In this document: positions 1 to 6,709 of the stretch, piece by piece
Layout of the letters: every line of letters begins with the position of its first letter
Position numbering within the stretch: position 1 is the stretch's first letter
Notes under the pieces: generated by a model
The model's database searches: none
Told to the model about the DNA's origin: nothing
What the model saw: the letters and a program-made list of their open reading frames with translations, nothing else
Program-made: the position numbers and the translations under genes
Source: a bacterium
GTDB lineage: Bacteria; Patescibacteriota; Microgenomatia; Levybacterales; UBA12049
Length of the DNA: 19,869 nt
Direction of reading: 5' to 3'
Assembly (NCBI GenBank): GCA_021784535.1
Contig: JAJYHW010000077.1
Span: 1-19,869, forward strand

Positions 1-1
1 G

Positions 2-154
2 ATCTAATATAAAATTAATATTGAAGGACAATACCTAAAGACAAATGAATTTATTGGTTATGTTATTACCGATGTGAATTCAGCTTCAAAGGATTCGTTA
101 GTAAAAGAGTTGCGGGATATTAATGGGACAATAAGAGTACGGGTATTATATTAA
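2..154 (+). CDS. serA: 3' end of D-3-phosphoglycerate dehydrogenase (ACT domain), partial
   Basis: The reading frame ending in TAA at 152-154 encodes an ACT-domain tail with the motifs INIEGQYLKTNEFIGYVITD and NGTIRVRVLY. These match the C-terminus of SerA, where the ACT domain senses serine and the protein ends in a GTIR-R-LY motif. SerA oxidises 3-phosphoglycerate in the first step of serine synthesis. The gene ends 7 nt before an aminotransferase of the same pathway, which supports the call. Oddity: the same frame has a TAA at 5-7, immediately before the recognisable homology. The first bases are therefore either a nonsense mutation, a frameshift near the edge, or sequence error; too little lies upstream to decide. 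Identity is by motif recognition only. Confidence 0.72.
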
Positions 155-161
155 AAAATCA

Positions 162-1238
162 ATGAAAAGTATTTATTTTACACCAGGACCGTCACAATTA
201 TACCCAACGGTTCCAAATTATTTTCAAAAGGGTTTAAAAGGAGATATTGGCTCTCTTTCCCACAGGAGCAGTCAGTTTCAGGAAATCTATCAATCACTTA
301 CCCAAGGGTTGCAAAAACTTCTAAATATTCCATCTGATTATCATGTTTTTATTGTCGGGTCGGGAACAGAGGCAATGGAGCGGGCAGTACAAAATTGCGT
401 TGAGAAATACAGTTTCCATTTTATCAACGGTTCGTTTTCAAAACGTTTCTATACAACAGCTCAAGAGCTTGGCAAAAAACCTGCAAGTTATGAGGTGCCT
501 TTTGGAGAAAGCTTTCAGTTTCAAGAAGTTGTGATTCCCAAACAAACCGAGCTTATCTGTTTTACCCATAATGAAACAAGCACCGGAGTCATGATTCCCG
601 TAAAAGAAATTTCAGCAGTTGCGAAAAAATATCCTGATATGCTTATTGCTGTTGATATCGTATCTTCGGCTCCGTATGTGGATTTAGCGTATCAATTATT
701 GGATGTTGTTTTTTTTTCTGTCCAAAAAGGATTTGGAGCGCCTGCGGGATTGGGGATTATGATTGTGAGTCCGCGTGCAATGAAAAAAGCAGAAAAGCTG
801 GTTAAAAAAGGGATCAGCACTGGATCGTATCATGGATTTTTGTCCCTTTTGAAATTTGCCACAAAATTTCAGACACCTGAGACGCCACCGGTTTTGGAAA
901 TGTATGTATTGGATAAGGTGATTGAAGATATGCTGGAAACAGGGATAAAGAAGATCCGAAAAGAGACAGAGGAAAAAGCAAAATTGCTTTATAGTTTTCT
1001 TGACGGAAGCGATTTCTTTGCTGCATTGGTAAAAGAGCCGCCGTATCGATCTCAAACGGTTATTGTTGCTGATGTAACAAAAGCGAAAGGAGATGTAGGA
1101 AAAATATTGGCAGATAAAGGATTGATTGTCGGCAGTGGTTATGGAGAAACAAAAAAGACACACATCCGCATTGCAAATTTTCCCGCACATTCCATAGGTG
1201 ATATTAAAAAATTGATTCGGGAATTGAAAAAAATTTAG
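162..1238 (+). CDS. serC: Phosphoserine aminotransferase-like class V aminotransferase
   Basis: A 358-residue fold-type I PLP enzyme of class V. It would convert 3-phosphohydroxypyruvate plus glutamate to phosphoserine in the cytoplasm, the step after SerA. The start carries YFTPGPSQLYP, followed by SLSHRS near residue 31 and GSGTEAM near 66 (phosphate/PLP loop). A THNETSTG motif lies near 135 and D165 should contact the PLP ring nitrogen. K189 in SVQKGFG is the likely Schiff-base lysine. TGSYHGFL and RIANFPAH follow in the C-terminal half. Length is normal for the family. It lies 7 nt behind the serA tail and no promoter is obvious between them, so the two are probably co-transcribed. A related class V enzyme such as alanine-glyoxylate aminotransferase is the alternative, but the neighbour favours SerC. 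Confidence 0.86.
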   Translation: MKSIYFTPGPSQLYPTVPNYFQKGLKGDIGSLSHRSSQFQEIYQSLTQGLQKLLNIPSDYHVFIVGSGTEAMERAVQNCVEKYSFHFINGSFSKRFYTTAQELGKKPASYEVPFGESFQFQEVVIPKQTELICFTHNETSTGVMIPVKEISAVAKKYPDMLIAVDIVSSAPYVDLAYQLLDVVFFSVQKGFGAPAGLGIMIVSPRAMKKAEKLVKKGISTGSYHGFLSLLKFATKFQTPETPPVLEMYVLDKVIEDMLETGIKKIRKETEEKAKLLYSFLDGSDFFAALVKEPPYRSQTVIVADVTKAKGDVGKILADKGLIVGSGYGETKKTHIRIANFPAHSIGDIKKLIRELKKI

Positions 1239-1344
1239 TTTTTCTTCGTTCGGCACGAAAAATTTTTCTCCGTTGCAGGGTAGCACCTGAAAAATTTTTG
1301 TACCTCGCTGATTTATGCTTCTCTTAATTTTATTGATGAGCTTA

Positions 1345-1353
1345 TGTTACACT
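1345..1353 (+). promoter_or_regulatory. Extended -10 promoter of the ComF-like gene
   Basis: TGtTACACT is an extended -10 box (TGn plus TACACT) with only 6 nt to the ATG at 1360. Transcription would start at or next to the A of the start codon, giving a leaderless mRNA. This also argues against the ATG at 1315, which lies upstream of the promoter. Confidence 0.5.
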
Positions 1354-1359
1354 GATGGT

Positions 1360-2058
1360 ATGTCTCTTCTCGATCTGCTTTTTCCAAAACGTTGCATCCA
1401 GTGCAAAAAATTCGGCTCGTATCTCTGTCCAGATTGCTTTGCCACGATTACGTTTATAGATACTATGGTTTGCACTGTTTGTCAGCGACAGGCAATAGGA
1501 GGTTTGACTCATCCCGTGTGTCGTACTCGTTATACTATAGATGGTGTTTTCCCAAGCCTTGTTTATAAAGGAACGGTGAAAAAGCTTGTGTATGTGTTTA
1601 AATATCCGCCGTATTTGACGGATATGCGGCAGCAGCTTGTCGATTTATTATATGAGGGAATTATTCAGAAAGAGCAGTTCGTCTCATTAATGCAGGAGCC
1701 GGCAGTTTTTGTCCCTATTCCGCTTTATCAGGCAAAATTGCGTAAACGGGGATATAATCAGGCACAAATACTCGCAGCAGGTCTGGCAAGAAGATTCGAT
1801 TTACCAGTCGCGAATTGTCTTAAAAGAGTAAAGCAGACAAAAACACAAGTCGGTTTTTCTAAAGAAGAACGGCAAAGAAATATTGCCGGTGCTTTTGTTG
1901 TAAAAGATGATTTGAGTGAATTGGTAAAAGCAAATGCGCACGTCTTTCTTGTTGACGATGTCGTAACTTCAGGTGCTACATTGCGTGAAGCAGCCAGGGT
2001 ACTCAAGAGAGCCGGAATTGTAAAGGTGTGGGGCATAGCACTTGCCCATGGAGAATGA
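1360..2058 (+). CDS. comF: ComF-family amidophosphoribosyltransferase-like protein
   Basis: Protein of about 232 residues starting MSLLDLLFPKRC. The N-terminus carries a zinc-finger-like set of cysteines (C12, C15, C23, C26, then C38 and C41). The C-terminal half is a type I phosphoribosyltransferase domain with the PRPP loop VFLVDDVVTSGATL and the ComF signature VPIPLYQAKLRKRGYNQA. ComF proteins act in DNA uptake and transformation in the cytoplasm, although the exact reaction is unsettled. An earlier in-frame ATG at 1315 would add 15 hydrophobic residues, but the family starts at the zinc finger and the -10 box lies in between, so 1360 is preferred. No other competence gene is in the window. 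Confidence 0.85.
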   Translation: MSLLDLLFPKRCIQCKKFGSYLCPDCFATITFIDTMVCTVCQRQAIGGLTHPVCRTRYTIDGVFPSLVYKGTVKKLVYVFKYPPYLTDMRQQLVDLLYEGIIQKEQFVSLMQEPAVFVPIPLYQAKLRKRGYNQAQILAAGLARRFDLPVANCLKRVKQTKTQVGFSKEERQRNIAGAFVVKDDLSELVKANAHVFLVDDVVTSGATLREAARVLKRAGIVKVWGIALAHGE

Positions 2059-2080
2059 CAGATTATCAGAATTGTTGTAT

Positions 2081-2086
2081 TATAAT
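2081..2086 (+). promoter_or_regulatory. -10 box of the YvlD/holin-IV-like gene
   Basis: A perfect TATAAT ends 7 nt before the ATG at 2094, so the transcript would begin at the start codon. No clear -35 is seen. This supports 2094 rather than the inner ATG at 2106. Confidence 0.5.
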
Positions 2087-2093
2087 ATAACGT

Positions 2094-2423
2094 ATGGGGC
2101 ATTTTATGAATTGGATGACAAATGCTGTAGCAATTATGGTTGCGGCTTATGTGTTGCCTGGTGTTCATGTGGCAAATATATGGACCGCGCTTCTTATCGC
2201 TCTTGTTTTGGGGGTTTTGAATATTTTTGTCAGACCGATTTTGGTTATCCTGACACTTCCGGTAACTGCGGTTACTTTTGGCCTATTTCTTCTTGTGATC
2301 AATGCCATTATGGTTGTGATGGTAAGTCATATCGTGCAGGGGTTTAGCGTTGACAGCTTTTCGTGGGCACTTCTTTTCAGCTTTTTGATTTCCCTTATCA
2401 ACATGGCAATTTCAAGGATGTAA
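2094..2423 (+). CDS. YvlD / phage-holin superfamily IV membrane protein
   Basis: A 109-residue, very hydrophobic protein with four predicted membrane helices, roughly at residues 8-24, 28-46, 53-80 and 89-106. The short loop between helices 2 and 3 holds the family-typical N-x-x-VRPIL-x-x-LTLP pattern (NIFVRPILVILTLPVTAVTFG). This is the YvlD/DUF360 family, named after a mycobacteriophage holin but widespread in bacterial chromosomes without prophage. Its role is not established and is envelope related at best. No endolysin or phage gene is nearby, so I would not call it a lysis gene. Its 3' end overlaps the convergent 6-phosphogluconate dehydrogenase gene by 12 bp. Confidence 0.82.
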   Translation: MGHFMNWMTNAVAIMVAAYVLPGVHVANIWTALLIALVLGVLNIFVRPILVILTLPVTAVTFGLFLLVINAIMVVMVSHIVQGFSVDSFSWALLFSFLISLINMAISRM

Positions 2424-3347
2424 TTTATTTTTTCTCTTTACCGGATGACCGCCAAAGGCGATACGGAGTGATCCTACCATGCGAGCTGCAAAAGATTGTT
2501 GGATATGCTTGTCTGTTTCTGAACGGATGCGGAAATCGCGTGCCTGTTCAATGGATGCAACAGGGAGATGATACTTTTCCCCTTCTTCAATCGTCCATAG
2601 AGCTTCGCCGGATGCTGAGCCAATCACTCCTTGGATTGTCTCAAGTTTTGGGTCGTTTGTTAATGCTTCAACAGTTCGATCGAGCATGAATCCTGAGATT
2701 AACGAGCCTTTTTGATAAAGTTTTGCTATTTTTACCAGATCAAAATTATAGGAAGAGTTTGCCAATACACCAAATCCCTCACCAAGTGCCTGCATGAAAG
2801 GGTATTCAATGCCGTTGTGTACCATTTTGACGAAATGTCCTGCTCCTCCGGATCCAAAATATTCATGGCCACCGTGGGGCTTGGCAAGTGTATCCAACAG
2901 CGGCTTTATGTACTCATAAGCGTTTTTGTCGCCCCCAACCATCATCGGGTAGCCTTCTGTAAGGGCGATTACGCCGCCTGAAACACCTATTCCAAGGAAT
3001 TTTATGCCTGCATTTTTAAACATCTTTGCATGCTTTTCCGTGTCAGTGAATTTTGAGTTTGCTGCATCGATAACAATATCGTTTTTTATAACATATTTTG
3101 AGACTTCTTTGAGGACTTCATCTGTTACGTCTCCTGCAGGAAGCATCACCCAGATGATCTTGGGTTTTTGGAGGTTTTCCAGTAAGTTTTTAATGGTGGG
3201 GAATGATTTTATTGCAGGAGCTTGCGATTTTATCTCTTCTGCCGGTCGTGAAGACCTGTTCCAGACAAACACTTCGTGACCTCCTCTTGAAAGTTTGAGA
3301 GCAACACGGCTTCCCATTTTGCCAAGGCCAATGACTCCAATTTGCAT
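2412..3347 (-). CDS. gnd: 6-phosphogluconate dehydrogenase, short (GntZ/YqeC-like) form
   Basis: A 311-residue protein that would decarboxylate 6-phosphogluconate to ribulose 5-phosphate in the cytoplasm. The N-terminal Rossmann motif GLGKMG (residues 7-12) is followed by NRSS near residue 31, where the cofactor ribose or phosphate is recognised. Substrate motifs are GVSGGVIALTEGYPMMVGG and GHFVKMVHNGIEY, holding the expected catalytic lysine and the asparagine after it. About 300 residues is the short, often NAD-linked class, as opposed to the 470-residue classical Gnd. The gene is transcribed alone from its own promoter and its tail overlaps the convergent membrane-protein gene by 12 bp. 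Cofactor preference cannot be fixed from sequence by eye. Confidence 0.87.
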   Translation of the reverse strand: MQIGVIGLGKMGSRVALKLSRGGHEVFVWNRSSRPAEEIKSQAPAIKSFPTIKNLLENLQKPKIIWVMLPAGDVTDEVLKEVSKYVIKNDIVIDAANSKFTDTEKHAKMFKNAGIKFLGIGVSGGVIALTEGYPMMVGGDKNAYEYIKPLLDTLAKPHGGHEYFGSGGAGHFVKMVHNGIEYPFMQALGEGFGVLANSSYNFDLVKIAKLYQKGSLISGFMLDRTVEALTNDPKLETIQGVIGSASGEALWTIEEGEKYHLPVASIEQARDFRIRSETDKHIQQSFAARMVGSLRIAFGGHPVKRKNKLHP

Positions 3348-3353
3348 AGAACG

Positions 3354-3382
3354 ATTATAAAGAAAGCTTGCCGGAAAAACAA
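3354..3382 (-). promoter_or_regulatory. Promoter of the 6-phosphogluconate dehydrogenase gene
   Basis: On the minus strand there is TTGTTT (3382-3377), a 17-nt spacer, then a perfect TATAAT (3359-3354). Six nt separate the -10 box from the ATG at 3347, which predicts a leaderless transcript. Confidence 0.6.
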
Positions 3383-3525
3383 TGAGGTTGATTGTTTAGT
3401 GTGCCTTTAGTCGATGAACACAAATACCTTACCCAACCTGACTCGTCTTTTTTGTGAACTGTTTCGTTGTTGATCCCCTCAAGTATCCTTCGTATACTAT
3501 CGTCGATCATCGTCTCGCATCTCGC

Positions 3526-3545
3526 AAAAAATCCTTCGTGATTTT
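3526..3545 (-). terminator. Weak hairpin and U-run after the TolB-like gene
   Basis: On the minus strand AAAATC, loop ACGAAG, GATTTTTT forms a 6-bp stem running into a T-run. It lies about 18 nt past the stop of the TolB-like gene at 3563. The stem is AT-rich, so termination strength is uncertain. The rest of the 215-nt gap 3348-3562 holds the gnd promoter and a pair of 10-bp inverted repeats (3411-3420 and 3562-3571) but no gene I can support. Confidence 0.4.
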
Positions 3546-3562
3546 GTGTAGTTTATTTGCAT

Positions 3563-4552
3563 TCATCGACTTACTACAAATCCTGAATTCGCGAGCAATT
3601 GTCCGCCTGTTGAGAGAGGAGTTTGGTTGATTAAGGAACTGCCGGTAATAGTGGCTGTATAAAGATTGTATCCGCTGTTTCCTTGCGCTTCAAGATAATA
3701 AATATGATGTGCCGTATTGGAAAATTCAGGATACGCGAAATCTCCCGTTGCAATTAGATGTATATTGGAAAGACCAGTGGCTGTAATGTCGGCGATATAC
3801 ATTTTTGTAGTAATATCATTATTCCTTTCCAGGAAAATAAGCTGCTTGCCATCGGGAGAAAATGAGCCCTGATAGGCGTTTTGTTTGCGTGTGGTTAATT
3901 GTGTTGTTGTTTGTGTCTGGAGATTATAAGAATCAATTACCGAATACGGATTAAAATGCTGGTCATATGCATAATAATCATAGATAATATTATTTTGATC
4001 TGCAGGATTCCATATCGGATGCGCAATGCCTCCGGAATGCGGATCCGGTTTGGCGATTTCTTGTACAAATCCGGTTGAGAGATTTTCAACGAACAGGGCG
4101 TTGTCGGGAATGTTCGTTTTACCTTTGTTTTTGTCAGAAACAAACGCAATTTTTTGTTGATTCGGGCTTATGGTAGGATCGGTAAACCAGTCCATCGTGT
4201 CAATGTTGCCGGTGTTGCCGCTTTGTAGGGTTTTTACTAGTGCTCCTTGGGAAGAAAACTCATAAAGCGATGCGTAATTGGTTTGTTTATCGACACCAAT
4301 AAAGTTGTTGTTCAGAGGAGCTGCTTCAATAAGCTTGGGTCGATGTGTTGGTACCGAAGTAACACCCGATGTTGTCAAAGAGATAATGTTTCCGTTTTCT
4401 ACAAGTGTTATCCGGTCTGTTGGCAAAAGAGGAGAGGTGACAAAATTAAGACTTGTATCGTTTGCTGTTTTATGTCCATGAGCTGACGCGATAAAATATC
4501 CCGCTAATAACGGTATAAGAGCAAAGATAATGGTTGCGCGAATTATTTTCAT
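3563..4552 (-). CDS. Exported TolB-like (PD40) beta-propeller protein
   Basis: A 329-residue protein with one N-terminal hydrophobic segment (about residues 5-23, after MKIIR), either a signal peptide or a membrane anchor. The rest looks like a six-bladed propeller built from PD40-type repeats: DPTISPNQQKIAFVSD near 128, HPIWNPADQNNIIYDYY near 178, GSFSPDGKQLIFLER near 229 and PEFSNTAHHIYYLE near 275. This is the TolB/WD40-like pattern (S-P-D-G-K-x-I-x-F). Such domains bind proteins or glycans outside the membrane. The gene follows the LCP gene by 4 nt with no promoter between, so both form an operon with a surface role. No TolA or Pal homologue is in view, hence no symbol. Confidence 0.75.
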   Translation of the reverse strand: MKIIRATIIFALIPLLAGYFIASAHGHKTANDTSLNFVTSPLLPTDRITLVENGNIISLTTSGVTSVPTHRPKLIEAAPLNNNFIGVDKQTNYASLYEFSSQGALVKTLQSGNTGNIDTMDWFTDPTISPNQQKIAFVSDKNKGKTNIPDNALFVENLSTGFVQEIAKPDPHSGGIAHPIWNPADQNNIIYDYYAYDQHFNPYSVIDSYNLQTQTTTQLTTRKQNAYQGSFSPDGKQLIFLERNNDITTKMYIADITATGLSNIHLIATGDFAYPEFSNTAHHIYYLEAQGNSGYNLYTATITGSSLINQTPLSTGGQLLANSGFVVSR

Positions 4553-4556
4553 CTAT

Positions 4557-5651
4557 TTAATATGCTGCTTGTGTTGCAATATCCTGCACATGAACAAGAC
4601 TATTGTACGTCGTATTGCCTGCCTGCGAATTAAAAATGCGAGATATAAGCTGAGCTGATGCCGTAGCGTTGCCGATGACGATGCTTTGTCCATCTGTTGA
4701 CCAGCCGATACTGGAATAATTTGGGATAGAAAGCGTATATTGTTTGGGAGTTATTTTATTTGTGAGAAAAAATGATCCCAGTTGAAGAGCAATAAGCGGT
4801 GTAATATCTGTTTTGATTTGTCCGTTGAGAGAATCAAAGAGTTGAGGAATCTGGCTGAGTGCGTCAGGAGAATGAAGGACAGTATCTTTTAAGGTGAGCA
4901 GTAATTGTCTTTGTCGCTGCGTGCGGCCAAAATCTCCAACAATATCTTCGTGACGCGATCTGACATATCGGAGTGCCTGTTCGCCATCCATATGCTGCAT
5001 TCCCGGCTGTATGTCTAAGCGGCGGTACCCATACGGATTGGGGCTGTTAATATCTGTCGGGTAAGAATAGTCAAGTACTGGATGAATAACCTGCATGTTT
5101 ACGCCACCTATAGCATTGATGCTTTTAATAAAGCCGTATAATCCTACCCATGCGTAATGGTCAATGCTGATTCCAAATGTTTGTTCTACCACTGCAATCG
5201 CGGAAGGAATGCCATTTTCTTCTGCTGCCTGATCAATTTTTCCATAATATCCATTGGGTTTTTTTAGCCATAAATCCCGCGGGATAGAAAACATTTCTAC
5301 CTGCTTGGTGTTATAATCAATATGTACAACCATCATAGTTTGTGTCAACGGATTGCTTCCTTTAAATTTCTGGTCATTATCGCTTCCAAGAAGCAAAATA
5401 TTTGTTTGATTTGCCGGTTCAGTGATTGCGGGAAGCGATGTGGTTTGTTTGGGAGTTAAGGATACTTTTTGTCCGGTGTTTGCCGCAAGAAATGTTTGGA
5501 ATTTTTGTACGTAGAATAGTCCATATCCGAGAAAAAAGAAGATGACAGCACAGAGCACACACAGAAGAAAGCGTAGTAGAAGTGATTTTTCTCTTGTCGC
5601 GTGGTGACGCGTATTTTTTCCAAGGTGAGGAATATCGCTTACATTTGTCAT
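4557..5651 (-). CDS. LytR-CpsA-Psr (LCP) family cell-wall glycopolymer transferase
   Basis: A protein of about 364 residues with a short cytoplasmic N-terminus, one membrane helix (about residues 26-48) and an extracellular LCP domain. LCP enzymes transfer undecaprenyl-linked glycopolymers onto peptidoglycan or surface acceptors. Visible motifs are NILLLGSDND, MVVHIDYNTKQVEMFSIPRD with the conserved arginine, GKIDQAAEENG, GGVNMQV, MDGEQALRYVRSRH and DFGRTQRQRQ. The last two hold the arginines that bind the lipid pyrophosphate. An ATG at 5660 would add MRL, but it lies only 3 nt after the -10 box, so 5651 is preferred. It heads an operon with the TolB-like gene 4 nt downstream. The acceptor polymer is unknown. 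Confidence 0.87.
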   Translation of the reverse strand: MTNVSDIPHLGKNTRHHATREKSLLLRFLLCVLCAVIFFFLGYGLFYVQKFQTFLAANTGQKVSLTPKQTTSLPAITEPANQTNILLLGSDNDQKFKGSNPLTQTMMVVHIDYNTKQVEMFSIPRDLWLKKPNGYYGKIDQAAEENGIPSAIAVVEQTFGISIDHYAWVGLYGFIKSINAIGGVNMQVIHPVLDYSYPTDINSPNPYGYRRLDIQPGMQHMDGEQALRYVRSRHEDIVGDFGRTQRQRQLLLTLKDTVLHSPDALSQIPQLFDSLNGQIKTDITPLIALQLGSFFLTNKITPKQYTLSIPNYSSIGWSTDGQSIVIGNATASAQLISRIFNSQAGNTTYNSLVHVQDIATQAAY

Positions 5652-5663
5652 GAGACGCATTCT

Positions 5664-5672
5664 ATAATAGCA
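5664..5672 (-). promoter_or_regulatory. Extended -10 promoter of the LCP operon
   Basis: On the minus strand TGcTATTAT is an extended -10 box, 12 nt before the ATG at 5651. The expected start site gives a leader of about 5 nt. Confidence 0.45.
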
Positions 5673-5760
5673 TATCTTTGGAAAAAGTTGGAAGAAAGGA
5701 AATTTTTCTACGAAATAAATTTGTCAAATAAATGCGCAGTTTTAATAAATACGTTTTTTG

Positions 5761-5829
5761 TTGCGGGGCTAGGAGTTGGACCTAGCCTGTGAGATTATGA
5801 GCCTCACGTGCACCGTACACTACCCCGCG
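5761..5829 (-). tRNA. Initiator tRNA-fMet (CAU) with unusual arms
   Basis: Read on the minus strand this is a 69-nt tRNA. The 7-nt acceptor strand CGCGGGG pairs with CCCCGCA, leaving position 1 C against position 72 A, the hallmark mismatch of bacterial initiators, and A73 follows. The anticodon loop is CTCATAA. Departures from the norm are a very short D-arm (13 nt in all, GTGT or GTG stem, loop with GG), a T-loop reading TCCAACT with C in place of U at position 55, and an anticodon stem with A-U, G-C and G-U at 29-41, 30-40 and 31-39 instead of three G-C pairs. CCA is not encoded. A good promoter precedes it. Confidence 0.85.
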
Positions 5830-5838
5830 TATGAGTGC

Positions 5839-5867
5839 ATCTTAGCAGAACAAGGTTTGATAGTCAA
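5839..5867 (-). promoter_or_regulatory. Promoter of the initiator tRNA
   Basis: On the minus strand TTGACT (5867-5862), a 17-nt spacer and TAAGAT (5844-5839) end 9 nt before the tRNA 5' end. It is divergent from the promoter at 5879-5908. Confidence 0.65.
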
Positions 5868-5878
5868 TTAAAACAGCC

Positions 5879-5908
5879 TTGATAATAATTTCGAACCTAC
5901 TGTATAAT
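5879..5908 (+). promoter_or_regulatory. Promoter of the HTH/LAGLIDADG-like gene
   Basis: TTGATA, an 18-nt spacer and a perfect TATAAT, about 31 nt before the ATG at 5940. The leader of about 25 nt shows no Shine-Dalgarno sequence. Confidence 0.6.
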
Positions 5909-5939
5909 ATTAGTACACCCATTATTTATAAGTTCAGTT

Positions 5940-6626
5940 ATGGCAAAATTAGAATTAAGAATACTCGCTCGTCAATTGCGGGGAAAAGGTATAAGCGTCA
6001 ACCAAATCGCATCAGAGCTTAAAATTGCTAAAAGCACGGTAAGTTTATGGGTGAGAGATATAGTTCTTTCGATTGACCAATTGGAAGCTTTAAGAAATGC
6101 TAGCGTATTGGGAGCAGAAAGAGGACGGCTTAAAGGAGCATTAGTACAGAAAGAAAGACGATTAAAGGCATTAGAAAATTATAAGAGATTAGGAAAAGAG
6201 AGTATAGGGAGCTTAAATGACAGAGAATTATTAATTGCGGGACTCGCTCTATATTGGGGTGAGGGTAGTAAAAAGACAAAAGAGGTACAATTTTGTAATT
6301 CTGATCCTCAAATGATTAAACTTCTTCTTATTTGGTTAAAAAAATGTTTTGGAACTGAGTTGCAAGATATACGATGCAAGGTTGGAATTAACGAGATACA
6401 TAAATGCAGGGAAAAACAGATTAGAGAGTATTGGTCAAAAATGACAAGGATACCATTGGAACAGTTTACAAAGACAAGTTTCAAAAAAGTATTGAATAAG
6501 AAAGTCTATAATAATTTTGAAACTCACTATGGAACCTTATCCGTAAAAGTGAAGCAGCCTTCGCGTTTTTATGGTAGAATCATAGGGTTAATTGAAGGAT
6601 TAGCGGAAGCTAAAATGCCAAGGTAG
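5940..6626 (+). CDS. HTH protein with LAGLIDADG-like motif
   Basis: A 228-residue protein. Residues about 9-42 form a helix-turn-helix of the resolvase/Sigma70-r4 look (GKGISVNQIASELKIAKSTV, then SLWVRD). A charged helical linker follows to about 90. From 94 comes LLIAGLALYWGEGSKK, which resembles a LAGLIDADG motif (A-G-x-x-Y-W-x-E-G), then FCNSDPQMIKLLLIWLKKCF and YWSKMTRIPLEQF. I recall similar proteins as common in CPR genomes and in archaea. A DNA-binding or homing-endonuclease-like role is inference, and catalytic activity is not shown. The gene sits between two CAU tRNAs, and its last codons and TAG stop are the first ten bases of the downstream tRNA. Its own promoter lies at 5879-5908. 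Confidence 0.7.
   Translation: MAKLELRILARQLRGKGISVNQIASELKIAKSTVSLWVRDIVLSIDQLEALRNASVLGAERGRLKGALVQKERRLKALENYKRLGKESIGSLNDRELLIAGLALYWGEGSKKTKEVQFCNSDPQMIKLLLIWLKKCFGTELQDIRCKVGINEIHKCREKQIREYWSKMTRIPLEQFTKTSFKKVLNKKVYNNFETHYGTLSVKVKQPSRFYGRIIGLIEGLAEAKMPR
6572..6580 (+). promoter_or_regulatory. Possible internal promoter for the downstream tRNA
   Basis: TGgTAGAAT, an extended -10 box identical to that of the exonuclease gene at 10792, lies inside the preceding coding sequence, 36 nt before the tRNA. No good -35 is seen, and it also encodes ordinary protein sequence, so it may be chance. Confidence 0.35.
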
Positions 6627-6689
6627 CTCAGCGGTAGCAGCGGTCGTTTCATAAGCGACAGGTCGCGGGTTCGAATCCCGCCCTTGGTA
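6617..6689 (+). tRNA. tRNA with CAU anticodon (elongator Met, or Ile2)
   Basis: A 73-nt cloverleaf: acceptor GCCAAGG pairs with CCTTGGT (one G-U at 1-72), then a D-arm GCT/AGC with AGCGGTAG in the loop. The anticodon stem is GTCGT/GCGAC with loop TTCATAA, and the variable loop is AGGTC. The T-arm is GCGGG-TTCGAAT-CCCGC and A73 ends the gene. CCA is not encoded. The paired 1-72 position separates it from the initiator. Elongator Met and lysidine-modified Ile2 cannot be told apart with certainty by eye. Its bases 8-10 serve as the TAG stop of the upstream gene. It is followed after 20 nt by murI, probably on the same transcript. Confidence 0.92.
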
Positions 6690-6709
6690 CTTGTTTTAAT
6701 TCCTCTATT

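Noticed and set aside
696..1286. Long open frame on the minus strand across the aminotransferase gene
   Set aside because: It is a shadow of the serC-like gene, cysteine- and phenylalanine-rich with no recognisable domain, and the opposite frame has full family motifs.
2094..2423. Prophage lysis gene, from the phage-holin family name
   Set aside because: No endolysin, terminase or structural phage genes are nearby, and the YvlD family is common in chromosomes without prophage.
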